The notes under the pieces were generated by a model. The model had not been told where the DNA came from and made no database searches. It saw nothing but the letters and a program-made list of their open reading frames with translations. The position numbers were made by a program, and so were the translations under genes. A DNA stretch of 64,000 nt. Source: UBA7662 sp943369355 (GTDB lineage Bacteria; Bacteroidota; Bacteroidia; UBA7662). Location of the stretch: positions 186,001 to 250,000 of the forward strand of contig CALRMX020000004.1 in assembly GCA_943369355.1 (NCBI GenBank), given 5' to 3'. Positions 7,959-17,859 of the stretch are shown in pieces (positions within the stretch are counted from its first letter, which is position 1; each line of letters opens with the position of its first letter).

Positions 7959-9011
7959 TCAGAGTAAAATTCTCACTCCATACATATGTGTGCCGTTAAA
8001 CGGCTGTGTGGAGCGGTATGCATAATCGAGTGCAAAACGACCTTTACCGAATGGCGCATTTACCGTGAAACCAGCACTGATGAAGTTGTTCGCATTCAAC
8101 CGTAAAGCTGCGTCGTTTAAACCATCTTCGTAGTTGTAACCGGCACGAACTGCAAAATAACCCTTCCAATTAAACTCACCCCCTAAACCATATTGATCAG
8201 AAGTAAAGGAATTCGAAGTAAAATTACCTGCTACTGTTAGCTTGTAATCTTCGCTTCCTGCTAAGAAAAAGTCGTACGATCCGCCGATGTTCATTAACGA
8301 GGGCAGTTCAAACAGCTGTGAACGTTGTGCAAGCGTTAATGCCACAGACGAACCCTGCATTGTACCGCGTGCCGACAAACCATCGCCACCAAAGGCCATT
8401 GGAGTGCCGACATTTCGAAGTGCAATACCGAATTTAATGCGGTCCTTTTCACCGGTCACGTACTGGATACCCGCATCAAATGCTGCTCCCTGCGAACTCA
8501 CATCGGTGATCGATTGAGAAATGATTCTCAAGGTGATGCCCCCGTGAATACGCTCAGAAAACGAACGTGCATAAGATACGCCTAGATTCACGAAGCTAGG
8601 CTTGAATACACCTAAACCTCCATCTGGGTTATTCACTTGGGTAATTTCTATCTCACCTGCATCGATCGACATAACTGTCAAACCAAGTACACTTGATTCG
8701 TTCAAACGTTGACCTACACCAAAGGCATTGATGTATAAATCTGTCCCACTCATCCAAGTAGTACGGGTAAAGTTCAACTCGGTCTTTTTCAAAAAGGCCA
8801 AGCCAGCTACGTTCATCCGTTCTGCTTCAATTCCCCTCACGTTAGCTGAGTTGATACCTGCCCATCCACCGCTTTGCGCCCACGGCTGAATAAGTAGTTC
8901 AGTAGCACCTGCCTGACCGCGACGGTCAGGGTTGCCGGCATGTGCCGCCATTGCGGCACATACCAACACCAGAGATGCAAGGCTGATTCTTTTTATGATA
9001 GTGCTTTTCAT
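7959..9011 (-). CDS. PorV/PorQ-family outer-membrane protein (T9SS-associated)
   Basis: 350 residues from ATG 9011 (MKSTIIKRISLASLVLV), which gives a clean signal peptide ending near AHAGN. The mature part is a run of amphipathic beta strands with the family motif of an early GIEAERMNVAGLAF stretch, regular turns and a C-terminal strand, as in the FadL-like barrels PorV and PorQ. PorV shuttles T9SS cargo to the attachment complex at the cell surface; the large family includes many operon-specific members. The gene is last in an operon with a TonB receptor and a large T9SS cargo-like protein, 19 bases after the latter, so it probably serves that cargo (inference). A strong terminator follows. 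Confidence 0.82.
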   Translation of the reverse strand: MKSTIIKRISLASLVLVCAAMAAHAGNPDRRGQAGATELLIQPWAQSGGWAGINSANVRGIEAERMNVAGLAFLKKTELNFTRTTWMSGTDLYINAFGVGQRLNESSVLGLTVMSIDAGEIEITQVNNPDGGLGVFKPSFVNLGVSYARSFSERIHGGITLRIISQSITDVSSQGAAFDAGIQYVTGEKDRIKFGIALRNVGTPMAFGGDGLSARGTMQGSSVALTLAQRSQLFELPSLMNIGGSYDFFLAGSEDYKLTVAGNFTSNSFTSDQYGLGGEFNWKGYFAVRAGYNYEDGLNDAALRLNANNFISAGFTVNAPFGKGRFALDYAYRSTQPFNGTHMYGVRILL

Positions 9012-9030
9012 TGCTTTTTCGCTTGAGAGA

Positions 9031-12000
9031 TTAGAAAGTATCAAGGTCGACAGGACGTGTAACACCAAACCATTTCACCACTTTTTCACCGAGTGCTCCA
9101 GCATCGACATGAATAATATACATGCCACTTGAAATCGGAATTCGTTCTTGGTTCAAAAGATCCCAGTCTACAAAAGTGAGTACATCGTCTTTGCGTAGCG
9201 TACGCACTAACGTTCCGCTCATGGTGTAGATTCGAATGGTACACGATTGAGGTAGGTTAGTGATTTTCACCCGATTATCGATCTGGCTCACTTCGTAGTT
9301 CGATGCAGCATAGTATGGGTTCGGAACTACACGAATGAGATCCAAAGCACTCTTAGCAGTTGTCATATCGTTTTTGATAGGAGCAAGTGAGCTCGTATTG
9401 ATACGATAACGAGGTGTAGCTGCATAAGAAGTATTCAAACCAATTGTGTTGTATCTCAGATAACGACGACCCATGCCAATTCTAATGGTAACATCGCTGC
9501 TCAAAAATTCGCGACCAGTTGTTTTCAACGGAATTGCTGTATACATCACATCTGCATAAAATGTTCGCATCGTTTGAAGTGTAGCTGCGGTTGGATTGTT
9601 CGTTGGCGAAGGATTGCCTAACATACCGTTCAAAACACGCCAAGGTCTGTCGGCTTCATCGTAGCGTGAACGCAGGACGTAAATGAAGTGCTTACCGCCA
9701 AATACAACCTCAGGAGCTCCACCGGCACCAGCAACTTGAACACTATCGTTCGGGTTCCAAACCATGTCACGTCCGTTTTGGCTAACCAAACGGCTATCTT
9801 CTGCAAAGGCAATGTTCAAACGTTCACCTGTTTCAAGGTTAATTGCGTAACCAGGGAACCATCCTAAGCCATTTCGAGCATCGCCATCAGGTTGCCCTTC
9901 TTTGTTTACAGAAGGAGCTATACGGATACCGTGACGACGCTGTGTTCCTTCGTTTTGGGCATTCTGCTCGCCTGCTTCAACAACAACCGCTCTAGTCCAT
10001 TTTGATTTGTCCGGAGTAATCACCAACTGTATGCTGTACAGGTTGTTAATACCAAACCAAGTTTCTCGTAAACCTTTAGCCAAAGCACCTGTTCCGCCAG
10101 GGAAGTTGAATAATCCTGGGTGCTGGGCTGAAGTTTGCGCATAACGCATCGGAGAGAAAGTGCCTCCTCTTGGTATATTCAAACCTCCTACACTTAATGA
10201 GCTAGCAACAAGGTTTTGGAACGCCTTATTCGGGTCACCATTCGGTATCAAGGGGTCAGTAGGATTGCCCGCTTGAATCCAGTCTAAAATCTGTGGTCCG
10301 TCAAAATCAGGTACAAAACTTAGCCATTGGTTCTGAGCGCTTGGGAATTCTATTCCTGATTCAAGAACGGAGTTTCCATCGTCTGGTGTTTCACCTGGAT
10401 TCGGGAAGTTTCTTACGATAGCCGAGAAACCTAATTTCCTGAACACTACATTCGATTCATAGTAACCTAGTATTTGTTCAGATCCCAAGGCGATGGTTGT
10501 ATCCGAATGAATGGTATCACCTTCAAATAAAACGTACCACCGTGAGTTGTTCGTGATCTCCGCGCTGTCGTTCGGGTTATTCGAATACATCGCCAATATC
10601 ATTTCTCCTTGAGGTATTGATGTTGGATCATTCACCTGAATGCTTACTGGCCCAAAGCCCTTTTGATAGGTCACATTTGGAGCAAAACCATTTGTAATGA
10701 TTTCGTTCAAAGAAGCATCGGTCAAACGAAGCACGTTGCCTCCATTACCTTGGCCTTCCAAACGGGTAATCTCAGGTACATCCCCGTATTGGGCGTTCAA
10801 AATCAAACCGTTGAAGGTAGGTTCCCATTTGTGCGGGATACCAGTATAAGTTCTTACGTTGTTACGGCCTTCGAGATAAGCCTTGGTTTGACCAGTTTTA
10901 GTAACCGGATCAAATTCAGCGTAATTATTGTAACCATAAGCGACAACCGTGTAGTAATAACGTTTGAAGTTCACCAATTGATCGCTACCCTCAGCAAATA
11001 GGTCACGGGTTAACCTCAACGACATGCGTACACCTTCGTTGGCACCACTCACTGCAATGAAAGGTACATCCTTGTCCATGTCTGGATTATAATCCCAGTT
11101 CACAATTTGGTCAACACCGTTGCGGATGTCACCTTGATACACCAGACGGGCACGATTCAAGTCATTTAACTCGCCCAATGATACGTTAGAGGCTGCCAAT
11201 TGATATACTTTGAACCCTTCAAAACGATATACGGTATCGAATAATGGTGTGCCTGGAGGTAAATTCTGGTTCTGAGCAACGATGATTGGGTCAATTTCGC
11301 GGTATTTCAAACCGAAATTGTTTGACGCCGTTTTGTAAGTGAAGTTCAAGATGAGCTCTTGATCCAACTCAACAATATCAACATCCGGCGCATCAGGTCC
11401 GTCGAGTGTTTGGAAACAGTTTTCAAATAAAGTCTGGGCCTTTGAGTCGGCACGGAGCAATAAGTTGAACGAACCAGTGGCACCGCCCGAAGTAGCACGT
11501 GCCCAAACCACACCAATGGTGATGAAGTTTACAGCGCCTGGTTGGAGGGTAAATGGGCCTGCAGACTGTACAAAACGACGGTCGGCTGGTACGTTCGGAG
11601 TTGCACCCGGACCAGGATTGGTTTCACTCCAAGCGAATGGAGGAGCAATTGGATTAGCACAACTTCCACCTATACCCCATCCAATTGGATCGGAATTACC
11701 AGGGAACATGATCGTGGTAGGAATATTAGACGCTCCACCTGAACCAGGGTAGCCATTTCCACCGTACACCATGGGGGTGTTGTCTTTCCAACGACCAATC
11801 ATGTAGTTGTAAGCGTGTTCGGCGGTGGTAGGGTTACCAATTACAGTTCCATCGTTGTTAAAGTACAGGAACTTAGCCATAATGATACGCTCAGTAACTG
11901 GATCTGGGTCACAACCAAATGGTACAACTTCGTCGATAGTACAGTCACGGTCATTGTCTACCCCGTCGTTTGGATCTGAAAAAGGTCCTTCAAAGAAGTC

Positions 12001-13014
12001 GACACCTACTGATGGAGGATTGGGGCCATACCCTTGTATACCCTCATCGTCATCGTCACCGTTGTAACAGATACCCAATCCACGAGGTACATCGCAACCT
12101 ACAAAGTCGTCAGCTGCTTGTCCAAGATCTGGATCCACCCACTGAGCCATGTAGGCTTCGGTAAGAATGGTGCTCGAGCGGTTAATGATTTTATTGGTGT
12201 AAAAGGTCATGTTGTTCAACTCGTCATTCGACTGATAGGCGAATGCCTGTGTTTGAATTTCCATACCGATGGGTACCGATCCTGAACCAGGTGTATTTCC
12301 TTTATCATTCACAACCCACCATATACTTTGGTCACCAAAAACATCTGGATAATCTCCAGTAGCCGGATCGTAGGTGCCGTTACCGTTCGCATCAACATAT
12401 GGCGCCATATTAGCATCCTGACTCAAGCTCACGTCGCCAGCAAAAGGCCAGTCACGAATAGCTGCAGGCATTACGTACGCAGGATCTTGCGATAAAGTAG
12501 CCAAGATATGATCTTGGATTTCTTTACGCGTTACCTTCCACTGACGGTCCCAACGACGACATTCATCGCGTGTGATGGTTGCATCGACAGTACTCAATGG
12601 GCCCGGCCAGAAACCAATACCCAATACCGATGTTTGGCGATACGTTTGTGCAGCCACCTTCAGTGTTCCACCTGCATCTTTACCACCTACCCAAATCGAG
12701 CCAGCAAATAAAGAATGTTTTTTTGGTGCCGCTGGGTCATCATTTTTAGGGATTTCGTAGCGTGCGTTTCCACTCGAGCCTTGATCCCACCACATATCAC
12801 CACCGTTTAGAATCAACGCCCGAACGTTGTTGATATCCAAGTTAGTCCTGGCTGAGGCTGGTGTACAAGTAGAGGCAACTCTACCTTGTACCATTGCAGG
12901 ATTAGCATTTCTCGGCTGTGGGCCACGGTCTTCGCGGGCGATTGCTGCGCTCGCACTCAACGAAAGCACCGCAATCCCGGTCAACACTTTTCTCAATTTA
13001 TTCATTGCTTTCAT
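9031..13014 (-). CDS. Large secreted surface protein with T9SS-type C-terminal domain
   Basis: 1327 residues with a signal peptide (cleavage near AAIAR). No enzymatic domain was recognised. The N-terminal third contains a stretch with calcium-binding-like acidic loops (for example DANGNGTYDPATGD and NDGVDNDRDCTIDE), and the middle has fibronectin-like beta patches. The last 85 residues form a T9SS sorting-type domain: VVPNPYYAASNYE, TIRIYTMSGTLVRTL, SSGMYIIHVDAG and EKVVKWFGVTRP, with a few extra residues at the end. Start may be ATG 13014 or ATG 13005. It lies 11 bases after the TonB receptor gene and 19 bases before the PorV-like gene. The three genes probably build one outer-surface assembly. 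Conserved large proteins of this layout are usually annotated as hypothetical. Confidence 0.78.
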   Translation of the reverse strand: MKAMNKLRKVLTGIAVLSLSASAAIAREDRGPQPRNANPAMVQGRVASTCTPASARTNLDINNVRALILNGGDMWWDQGSSGNARYEIPKNDDPAAPKKHSLFAGSIWVGGKDAGGTLKVAAQTYRQTSVLGIGFWPGPLSTVDATITRDECRRWDRQWKVTRKEIQDHILATLSQDPAYVMPAAIRDWPFAGDVSLSQDANMAPYVDANGNGTYDPATGDYPDVFGDQSIWWVVNDKGNTPGSGSVPIGMEIQTQAFAYQSNDELNNMTFYTNKIINRSSTILTEAYMAQWVDPDLGQAADDFVGCDVPRGLGICYNGDDDDEGIQGYGPNPPSVGVDFFEGPFSDPNDGVDNDRDCTIDEVVPFGCDPDPVTERIIMAKFLYFNNDGTVIGNPTTAEHAYNYMIGRWKDNTPMVYGGNGYPGSGGASNIPTTIMFPGNSDPIGWGIGGSCANPIAPPFAWSETNPGPGATPNVPADRRFVQSAGPFTLQPGAVNFITIGVVWARATSGGATGSFNLLLRADSKAQTLFENCFQTLDGPDAPDVDIVELDQELILNFTYKTASNNFGLKYREIDPIIVAQNQNLPPGTPLFDTVYRFEGFKVYQLAASNVSLGELNDLNRARLVYQGDIRNGVDQIVNWDYNPDMDKDVPFIAVSGANEGVRMSLRLTRDLFAEGSDQLVNFKRYYYTVVAYGYNNYAEFDPVTKTGQTKAYLEGRNNVRTYTGIPHKWEPTFNGLILNAQYGDVPEITRLEGQGNGGNVLRLTDASLNEIITNGFAPNVTYQKGFGPVSIQVNDPTSIPQGEMILAMYSNNPNDSAEITNNSRWYVLFEGDTIHSDTTIALGSEQILGYYESNVVFRKLGFSAIVRNFPNPGETPDDGNSVLESGIEFPSAQNQWLSFVPDFDGPQILDWIQAGNPTDPLIPNGDPNKAFQNLVASSLSVGGLNIPRGGTFSPMRYAQTSAQHPGLFNFPGGTGALAKGLRETWFGINNLYSIQLVITPDKSKWTRAVVVEAGEQNAQNEGTQRRHGIRIAPSVNKEGQPDGDARNGLGWFPGYAINLETGERLNIAFAEDSRLVSQNGRDMVWNPNDSVQVAGAGGAPEVVFGGKHFIYVLRSRYDEADRPWRVLNGMLGNPSPTNNPTAATLQTMRTFYADVMYTAIPLKTTGREFLSSDVTIRIGMGRRYLRYNTIGLNTSYAATPRYRINTSSLAPIKNDMTTAKSALDLIRVVPNPYYAASNYEVSQIDNRVKITNLPQSCTIRIYTMSGTLVRTLRKDDVLTFVDWDLLNQERIPISSGMYIIHVDAGALGEKVVKWFGVTRPVDLDTF

Positions 13015-13025
13015 AATTTTTTCTC

Positions 13026-16000
13026 TTAGAAGTTCAAGCGAATACCAAGACGAGTTCTACGAGGCAAGCTATAATTGCCTGGATCCATCATTGAAGCACG
13101 GTAGAGATCAATGAAAGACTGGCGATCGAGCGCTGCCTGTAACTGTTGAGCACCTAAGTCACTGGTCAAGAAGCCGTCGTCATCAGGGTCACCGGTGAAC
13201 TGGTAAACACCTATTACGTTACGGGCATCGAGCAGGTTGAGAATCTGAACGTATACGTTGATTGTACTTTCTTTTTGCTTGTTGTTGTCGGCACGTCCGT
13301 ACTTGAAGGTAAAGTCCTTATCTACACGCAAATTCATACGGAACTGCCAAGGTAAACGGCTACCGTTGATACCACCTCTTAAAGTTGTACGGCCTTGTAA
13401 ACCACCGGCAACGTCACCATCAGGAGTTACAAACGACTGACGTGAGAACGGTGTGCCAGATATGGCATTCGCAACCAAGTTGAAACCTACACCTTCGAGT
13501 ATACCAAAGCCATTAATACGTGGTCCATTGTAGTTTTTGCCTTCTCCGAAACGGAAGTCTAAAGTACCTACTACACGGTGACGAGCATCAAAATTCAGAG
13601 GAATTGGTGTACGCAAGTTGTCGATACCAGCCTGAATGATGTTTGCAGCTTGATCAGGTGCTGAACCAGTACCATCGGCAAATTGAAGGGTATAACTCGC
13701 ATTGATACGTACGTTACCGGTACGACGCAAGTCATAGGCCAAAGTCAAACCTTTAACTGTACCGAAGTCGATGTTGCCATAGGTTTGGTAATCGACAGGG
13801 TATGCAAATGGCACGTTGATGATTTGAATCATGCTGCGAAGCTCACGATAGAAACCACTGATGGTTAAAGCTGAGGTTCTGTTCAGTTTTTGTTTGAAAC
13901 CAATCTGGTAGTCAATTGTGCGTTCTGGAGCCAAATTCGGGTTGTTAATTACACCACCCACTTGTTGCAAGAAGTAATACTGACGAGGGTCGAAGCGGAG
14001 GAAGCCGCTTGGACGCTGTGTTAGTACGTCGTAGTGAGCAAAGAACTGCGCTTCATCCGAGATAGGGAACGAGAAGGCAATACGTGGCATGATGTTAATC
14101 TGAGGCGTATAATCGGTAAATGCTGATGCGTCTACCTCGTTTTGACCAGGATTAACCAAATATGGTTGAACCCTACCTGAAGAAGATGCCGCAGCTATAC
14201 CTGAAGCGTTTCTCAGTTCTGTGCCTTGTGCGTTAAACCAGCGATTACCACTGCGATAACCCAAAATGGTAGGTGAAGGCAAATTGACATCATTCACATA
14301 AACCACATAGTCGTTGCCCATAGTACCTGGGTGTGCACCGTTAGGGTTAAGCGAACCTTCTACTTCCCCTACAGTCCGTGCATTGTACAACAAGAATGGA
14401 TCTTTGAGCACAGGTTGATTGGCATCGAAACGGTCAACGCGGACACCAACACGGAACACGAGGTCGTCGAAATCAAATTTGTCTTCTATAAAACCGGCCA
14501 TGTAGATTGGCGAGAATGGCGCAATCGGACGGTTCTGACGATCGGTAAAGAAGTCAAACTGACCTGGAGTGCTGCTCAACTTGTTGCCCAAGTAATCGTA
14601 ACCGAAATAATTGATGTAGGAGTTGCCTTCGTTCAGCAATTCTGTTGCTGAGAAGAAGCTTAACTTCATTTGGTCGGGGTTCAAATTGTCGACATTGATG
14701 AAATCGGTAGCTCCAGCACCTAAAGATGCGCGTAATCCTTTGTCGAAATCTGACTGGTTCGAGGCAATCAAACGGTTATAACGAACAGTATCTGGGAAGA
14801 AAGGATCGTTTCCGATAGGATTGGTCAAATCAAGATCGAGAATATGACGGTTGGTGAGTGAGCGTGCCAAACCCCAAATACCGATACCTCCAGCGAATGG
14901 ATTCATGGTGTAACTGCGGTCGATACGCTGATCGTATTCAAAACCCATTTTCAATGAATGGCCTTTGATGTCGGCAGAGAACATGGCGGTTACGCGATAA
15001 GCATCGTTATCGCTAAATGAGTAACCTCCGAATTGGCGGCCTGGAGAGTTCCAAATGCCGTACACGGTTCCAGGACGAAGACCGTTAGTGAGTCCGCCAA
15101 ACTGGCGTACTTCATTGAGGTTATTGAATTCCACCAAATTCAAGGTATTGAAGAACGAAGTTCCCCAATTGGCGAGTTTCGGATCAATGGTACCGGGTGT
15201 GAATTGCAAATTTCTATCTGCAAAACCGTTTTGCTCGATTACATCGAAAAGTATTCCGCCAATATTTACTTGAGTGGTAGCAGCATTAAATGACTCTACG
15301 GTTTCGTAATTGTACTTACCAATGTAGCCGTAATTGAATGCGTTTATTCCTAAACCATCACCACCATCTTGATAGGTGGTGTTCTTAGTATAGTCGAACT
15401 GAATCGAGTAATAAGCATTCTTTACAGTACTGGTTGTTTGTTCACCGCTTCTGCCGAAGTTCTGACGGAAACGCGCATACATACGATAGGTATTGTTCTC
15501 AAAATTACCCATGTTGTCACGGTTCAACAGACTGTTTGCACGTGCATATTGTTTACCAGCAGTGCGGTCGTAGTTTCCGCCCAAGGTAAAGCTGATCATA
15601 TCGTTTGGCTGGAAGTCGATTTTACCTGCCAAGCTAATACGGTTACGATTCGCATTTGGGCGAACGCGCTCCAATGTCATGTCGCTGGCACGAACAAATT
15701 CTGCATTTTGGTTAACACCGGTGCCGAATAAGCCTGGGCGATATGGATTTGCAATAAGGTTGTTGTAAACATCGTCGTTCAACATCCAAACACCTACGGC
15801 AGATGGGTTGGCATCTTGTTGCGTTTCGAATTCACCTGAGATGAAATAACCCAACACAGATCGCTTCTCTTCTCCTACTTTTTTCATGAGGAGCGGCCCT
15901 GAGAAGTTGAGCGCAAAAAGGTGGTAACCATACGGTTCCAAGACAAAGGCCGAGCTCAACACTTCAGCTCCACCGAAGAAGGTACTTGATGGACCACGTG

Positions 16001-16673
16001 TAGTGATGTTGATGATACCACCTGTCGCATCTCCGTACTGAGCCGGAATACCACCTGTGATTACGGTAGTTTGTTCGATGGCAGCGTTGGGGAGGTTGGT
16101 AGAACCACGTACACGAATACCGTCGATGAAGTATTCGGTAGCGTCGGAACGCGAACCACGCACGTTCAATGCGCCGCCCTCATCCTGCTGGAAAACACCT
16201 GCCGAGGTTGCGGCAATCGAGTTCACGTCGCGGGTAGGAAGAGCCGCAATTTCTTCGCGGGTTACTGTACCACCGGTTGATGTTTCATCTTTTGAGATCA
16301 GCGGTACCTCATAATCCTGAATGATAATTTCTTTCAGGTTAATACCGGAACTCAAGTTGATGTTCACGAAGGTGGTTTTGTCGGATGTAACCAGGATGCC
16401 TTTGAGCTCTGCCGGGTTGAAGCCAACGTACGAAACTTTGATTTCGTAGCGGCCAGGAGGCAGGGCACTGAAGCGATAGTTACCGTCCACATCGGTGGTT
16501 GTACCACCTTTCTGTACGCCATCCCTGAATATAACTACGTTTGCGAAGGGTACTCCCTCTTTCTTCGCTTCGTCGAGGACTTTGCCTTTGATACCACCGG
16601 TACCAGCTTGTCCGAACGCTGCGATTGTCGCAAACAGTAGCAGGATGAGACTCAAGTAGAACTTTCTCTGCAT
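13026..16673 (-). CDS. TonB-dependent receptor with carboxypeptidase-regulatory-like domain
   Basis: 1215 residues. After the signal peptide (MQRKFYLSLILLL, cleavage near AFGQ) comes a carboxypeptidase-regulatory-like beta domain (about 25-115: GKVLDEAKKEGVPFANVVI and DGNYRFSALPPGRYEI). A plug with the motifs VNSIAATSAGVF, LNVRGSR and QYGDATGGIINITT follows, then a long beta-barrel ending RTRLGIRLNF. It is of the Oar-like class rather than a typical SusC: no SusD gene is adjacent and the next gene encodes a T9SS-type surface protein. TonB energy would drive import of a large or complex ligand. The gene leads an operon (16673 to 7959). A perfect inverted repeat lies 56-82 bases upstream of the start. 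Confidence 0.9.
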   Translation of the reverse strand: MQRKFYLSLILLLFATIAAFGQAGTGGIKGKVLDEAKKEGVPFANVVIFRDGVQKGGTTTDVDGNYRFSALPPGRYEIKVSYVGFNPAELKGILVTSDKTTFVNINLSSGINLKEIIIQDYEVPLISKDETSTGGTVTREEIAALPTRDVNSIAATSAGVFQQDEGGALNVRGSRSDATEYFIDGIRVRGSTNLPNAAIEQTTVITGGIPAQYGDATGGIINITTRGPSSTFFGGAEVLSSAFVLEPYGYHLFALNFSGPLLMKKVGEEKRSVLGYFISGEFETQQDANPSAVGVWMLNDDVYNNLIANPYRPGLFGTGVNQNAEFVRASDMTLERVRPNANRNRISLAGKIDFQPNDMISFTLGGNYDRTAGKQYARANSLLNRDNMGNFENNTYRMYARFRQNFGRSGEQTTSTVKNAYYSIQFDYTKNTTYQDGGDGLGINAFNYGYIGKYNYETVESFNAATTQVNIGGILFDVIEQNGFADRNLQFTPGTIDPKLANWGTSFFNTLNLVEFNNLNEVRQFGGLTNGLRPGTVYGIWNSPGRQFGGYSFSDNDAYRVTAMFSADIKGHSLKMGFEYDQRIDRSYTMNPFAGGIGIWGLARSLTNRHILDLDLTNPIGNDPFFPDTVRYNRLIASNQSDFDKGLRASLGAGATDFINVDNLNPDQMKLSFFSATELLNEGNSYINYFGYDYLGNKLSSTPGQFDFFTDRQNRPIAPFSPIYMAGFIEDKFDFDDLVFRVGVRVDRFDANQPVLKDPFLLYNARTVGEVEGSLNPNGAHPGTMGNDYVVYVNDVNLPSPTILGYRSGNRWFNAQGTELRNASGIAAASSSGRVQPYLVNPGQNEVDASAFTDYTPQINIMPRIAFSFPISDEAQFFAHYDVLTQRPSGFLRFDPRQYYFLQQVGGVINNPNLAPERTIDYQIGFKQKLNRTSALTISGFYRELRSMIQIINVPFAYPVDYQTYGNIDFGTVKGLTLAYDLRRTGNVRINASYTLQFADGTGSAPDQAANIIQAGIDNLRTPIPLNFDARHRVVGTLDFRFGEGKNYNGPRINGFGILEGVGFNLVANAISGTPFSRQSFVTPDGDVAGGLQGRTTLRGGINGSRLPWQFRMNLRVDKDFTFKYGRADNNKQKESTINVYVQILNLLDARNVIGVYQFTGDPDDDGFLTSDLGAQQLQAALDRQSFIDLYRASMMDPGNYSLPRRTRLGIRLNF

Positions 16674-16728
16674 AGTTTGATTTCGCTTTAGGTGTATTTG
16701 AAGTTCAAGTTAGATTAAAATATGGGTT

Positions 16729-16755
16729 GTCAAAACAGTTGATAGTTGTTTTGAC
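16729..16755. promoter_or_regulatory. Inverted repeat upstream of the TonB-receptor operon
   Basis: Perfect 9-base arms GTCAAAACA (16729-16737) and TGTTTTGAC (16747-16755) are separated by 9 bases. The repeat is 56-82 bases upstream of the TonB receptor start and lies in the 232-base divergent gap shared with the flavoenzyme gene. Arm length and spacing fit a dimeric operator, but a small RNA hairpin in the leader is also possible. Confidence 0.45.
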
Positions 16756-16905
16756 GAGGAGTTGACATTGTTAACAAATTGCCCGAGGCAGGTATAATTA
16801 TCATCATTTCACATTTTTTCACGAAACGGGATGCAACTTAAGCGTAAAAAATTTCAGTTGCAAGCACTTATTTACATTGAGGTAATGAAAATCTAAACCA
16901 TCTTC

Positions 16906-17859
16906 ATGGCTATGAAAAACCGTATTTGTGAACTTTTTGGCATACAATACCCGATCATCCAAGCGGGTATGATTTGGTGCAGTGGCTGGGAGCTTGCTGC
17001 AGCTGTCAGTAAATCAGGGGGTTTGGGTATAATTGGTGCTGGATCTATGTATCCCGAAGTACTGCGCGAACAGGTGCGCAAACTCAAGTCGACTACCCAA
17101 GCACCCTTCGCCGTAAACTTGCCTTTACTCTATCCGGCTATCGACGAACATTTAGCCATCATCAAGGAAGAAGGCGTGCCGATTGTGTTTACCTCTGCTG
17201 GAAATCCAGCCAAGTACACCGCCCAACTCAAAGCTGCTGGTAAAACTGTGGTTCACGTAGTTTCAAATGTAAAATTTGCCATCAAGGCCAGAGATGCTGG
17301 CGTAGATGCTATCGTTGCTGAAGGTTTTGAGGCTGGCGGACACAACGGACGCGAAGAAACTACCACCTTATGCCTTATTCCAATGGTTCGCGATGCGGTC
17401 GACATTCCGCTTATCGCCGCAGGCGGTATAGCCGATGGCCGCGCCATGCTTGCTGCCTTTGCACTTGGTGCAGAGGGCGTGCAGGTAGGTAGTCGTTTTG
17501 TAGCTTCTACCGAATCATCGGCACATCCTGCCTTCAAACAAACTGTTGTGCAAGCTGGTGAAGGGGCTACGGTACTCACCCTCAAACAGCTCACACCGGT
17601 AAGGCTCATTCGCAATGCTTTTTACGAAAAAATTCAGGAGGCAGAGGCTGCAGGAGCTTCTCCCGAAACCTTAGCCCATTTGCTGGGAAGAGGTCGCGCA
17701 AAAAAAGGCATGTTCGAAGGCGATTTGCAGGAAGGAGAGCTGGAAATAGGTCAGATTTCGGCCGCCATCCGAGACATACGGCCTGCTGCCGAAATTCTCG
17801 ACCAGATGTGGCAAGAATTTCTGCAAGCCCGGGAACGAGTTGGAAATTTGAAGTTTTAG
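16906..17859 (+). CDS. Nitronate monooxygenase / FabK-like FMN enzyme
   Basis: 317 residues of a single TIM-barrel flavoprotein. Visible family landmarks: CELFGIQYPIIQAGM at the N-terminus, AVNLPL, the active-site stretch EGFEAGGHNGRE with its histidine, and the phosphate-binding AAGGIADGRAMLAAF followed by LGAEGVQVGSRF. Members oxidise alkyl nitronates or, in the FabK subgroup, reduce enoyl-ACP; the two are not separable with certainty by eye. No fatty-acid or nitro-compound genes are adjacent, so the choice stays open. The stop codon overlaps the DUF4286 gene on the opposite strand by 4 bases. The start is ATG 16906; a second ATG is two codons downstream. Confidence 0.85.
   Translation: MAMKNRICELFGIQYPIIQAGMIWCSGWELAAAVSKSGGLGIIGAGSMYPEVLREQVRKLKSTTQAPFAVNLPLLYPAIDEHLAIIKEEGVPIVFTSAGNPAKYTAQLKAAGKTVVHVVSNVKFAIKARDAGVDAIVAEGFEAGGHNGREETTTLCLIPMVRDAVDIPLIAAGGIADGRAMLAAFALGAEGVQVGSRFVASTESSAHPAFKQTVVQAGEGATVLTLKQLTPVRLIRNAFYEKIQEAEAAGASPETLAHLLGRGRAKKGMFEGDLQEGELEIGQISAAIRDIRPAAEILDQMWQEFLQARERVGNLKF

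Noticed and set aside
13026..16673. TonB receptor taken as a SusC of a glycan locus
   Set aside because: No SusD gene and no glycosidase adjacent; the next gene is a T9SS-type surface protein, so a SusC assignment is not supported.
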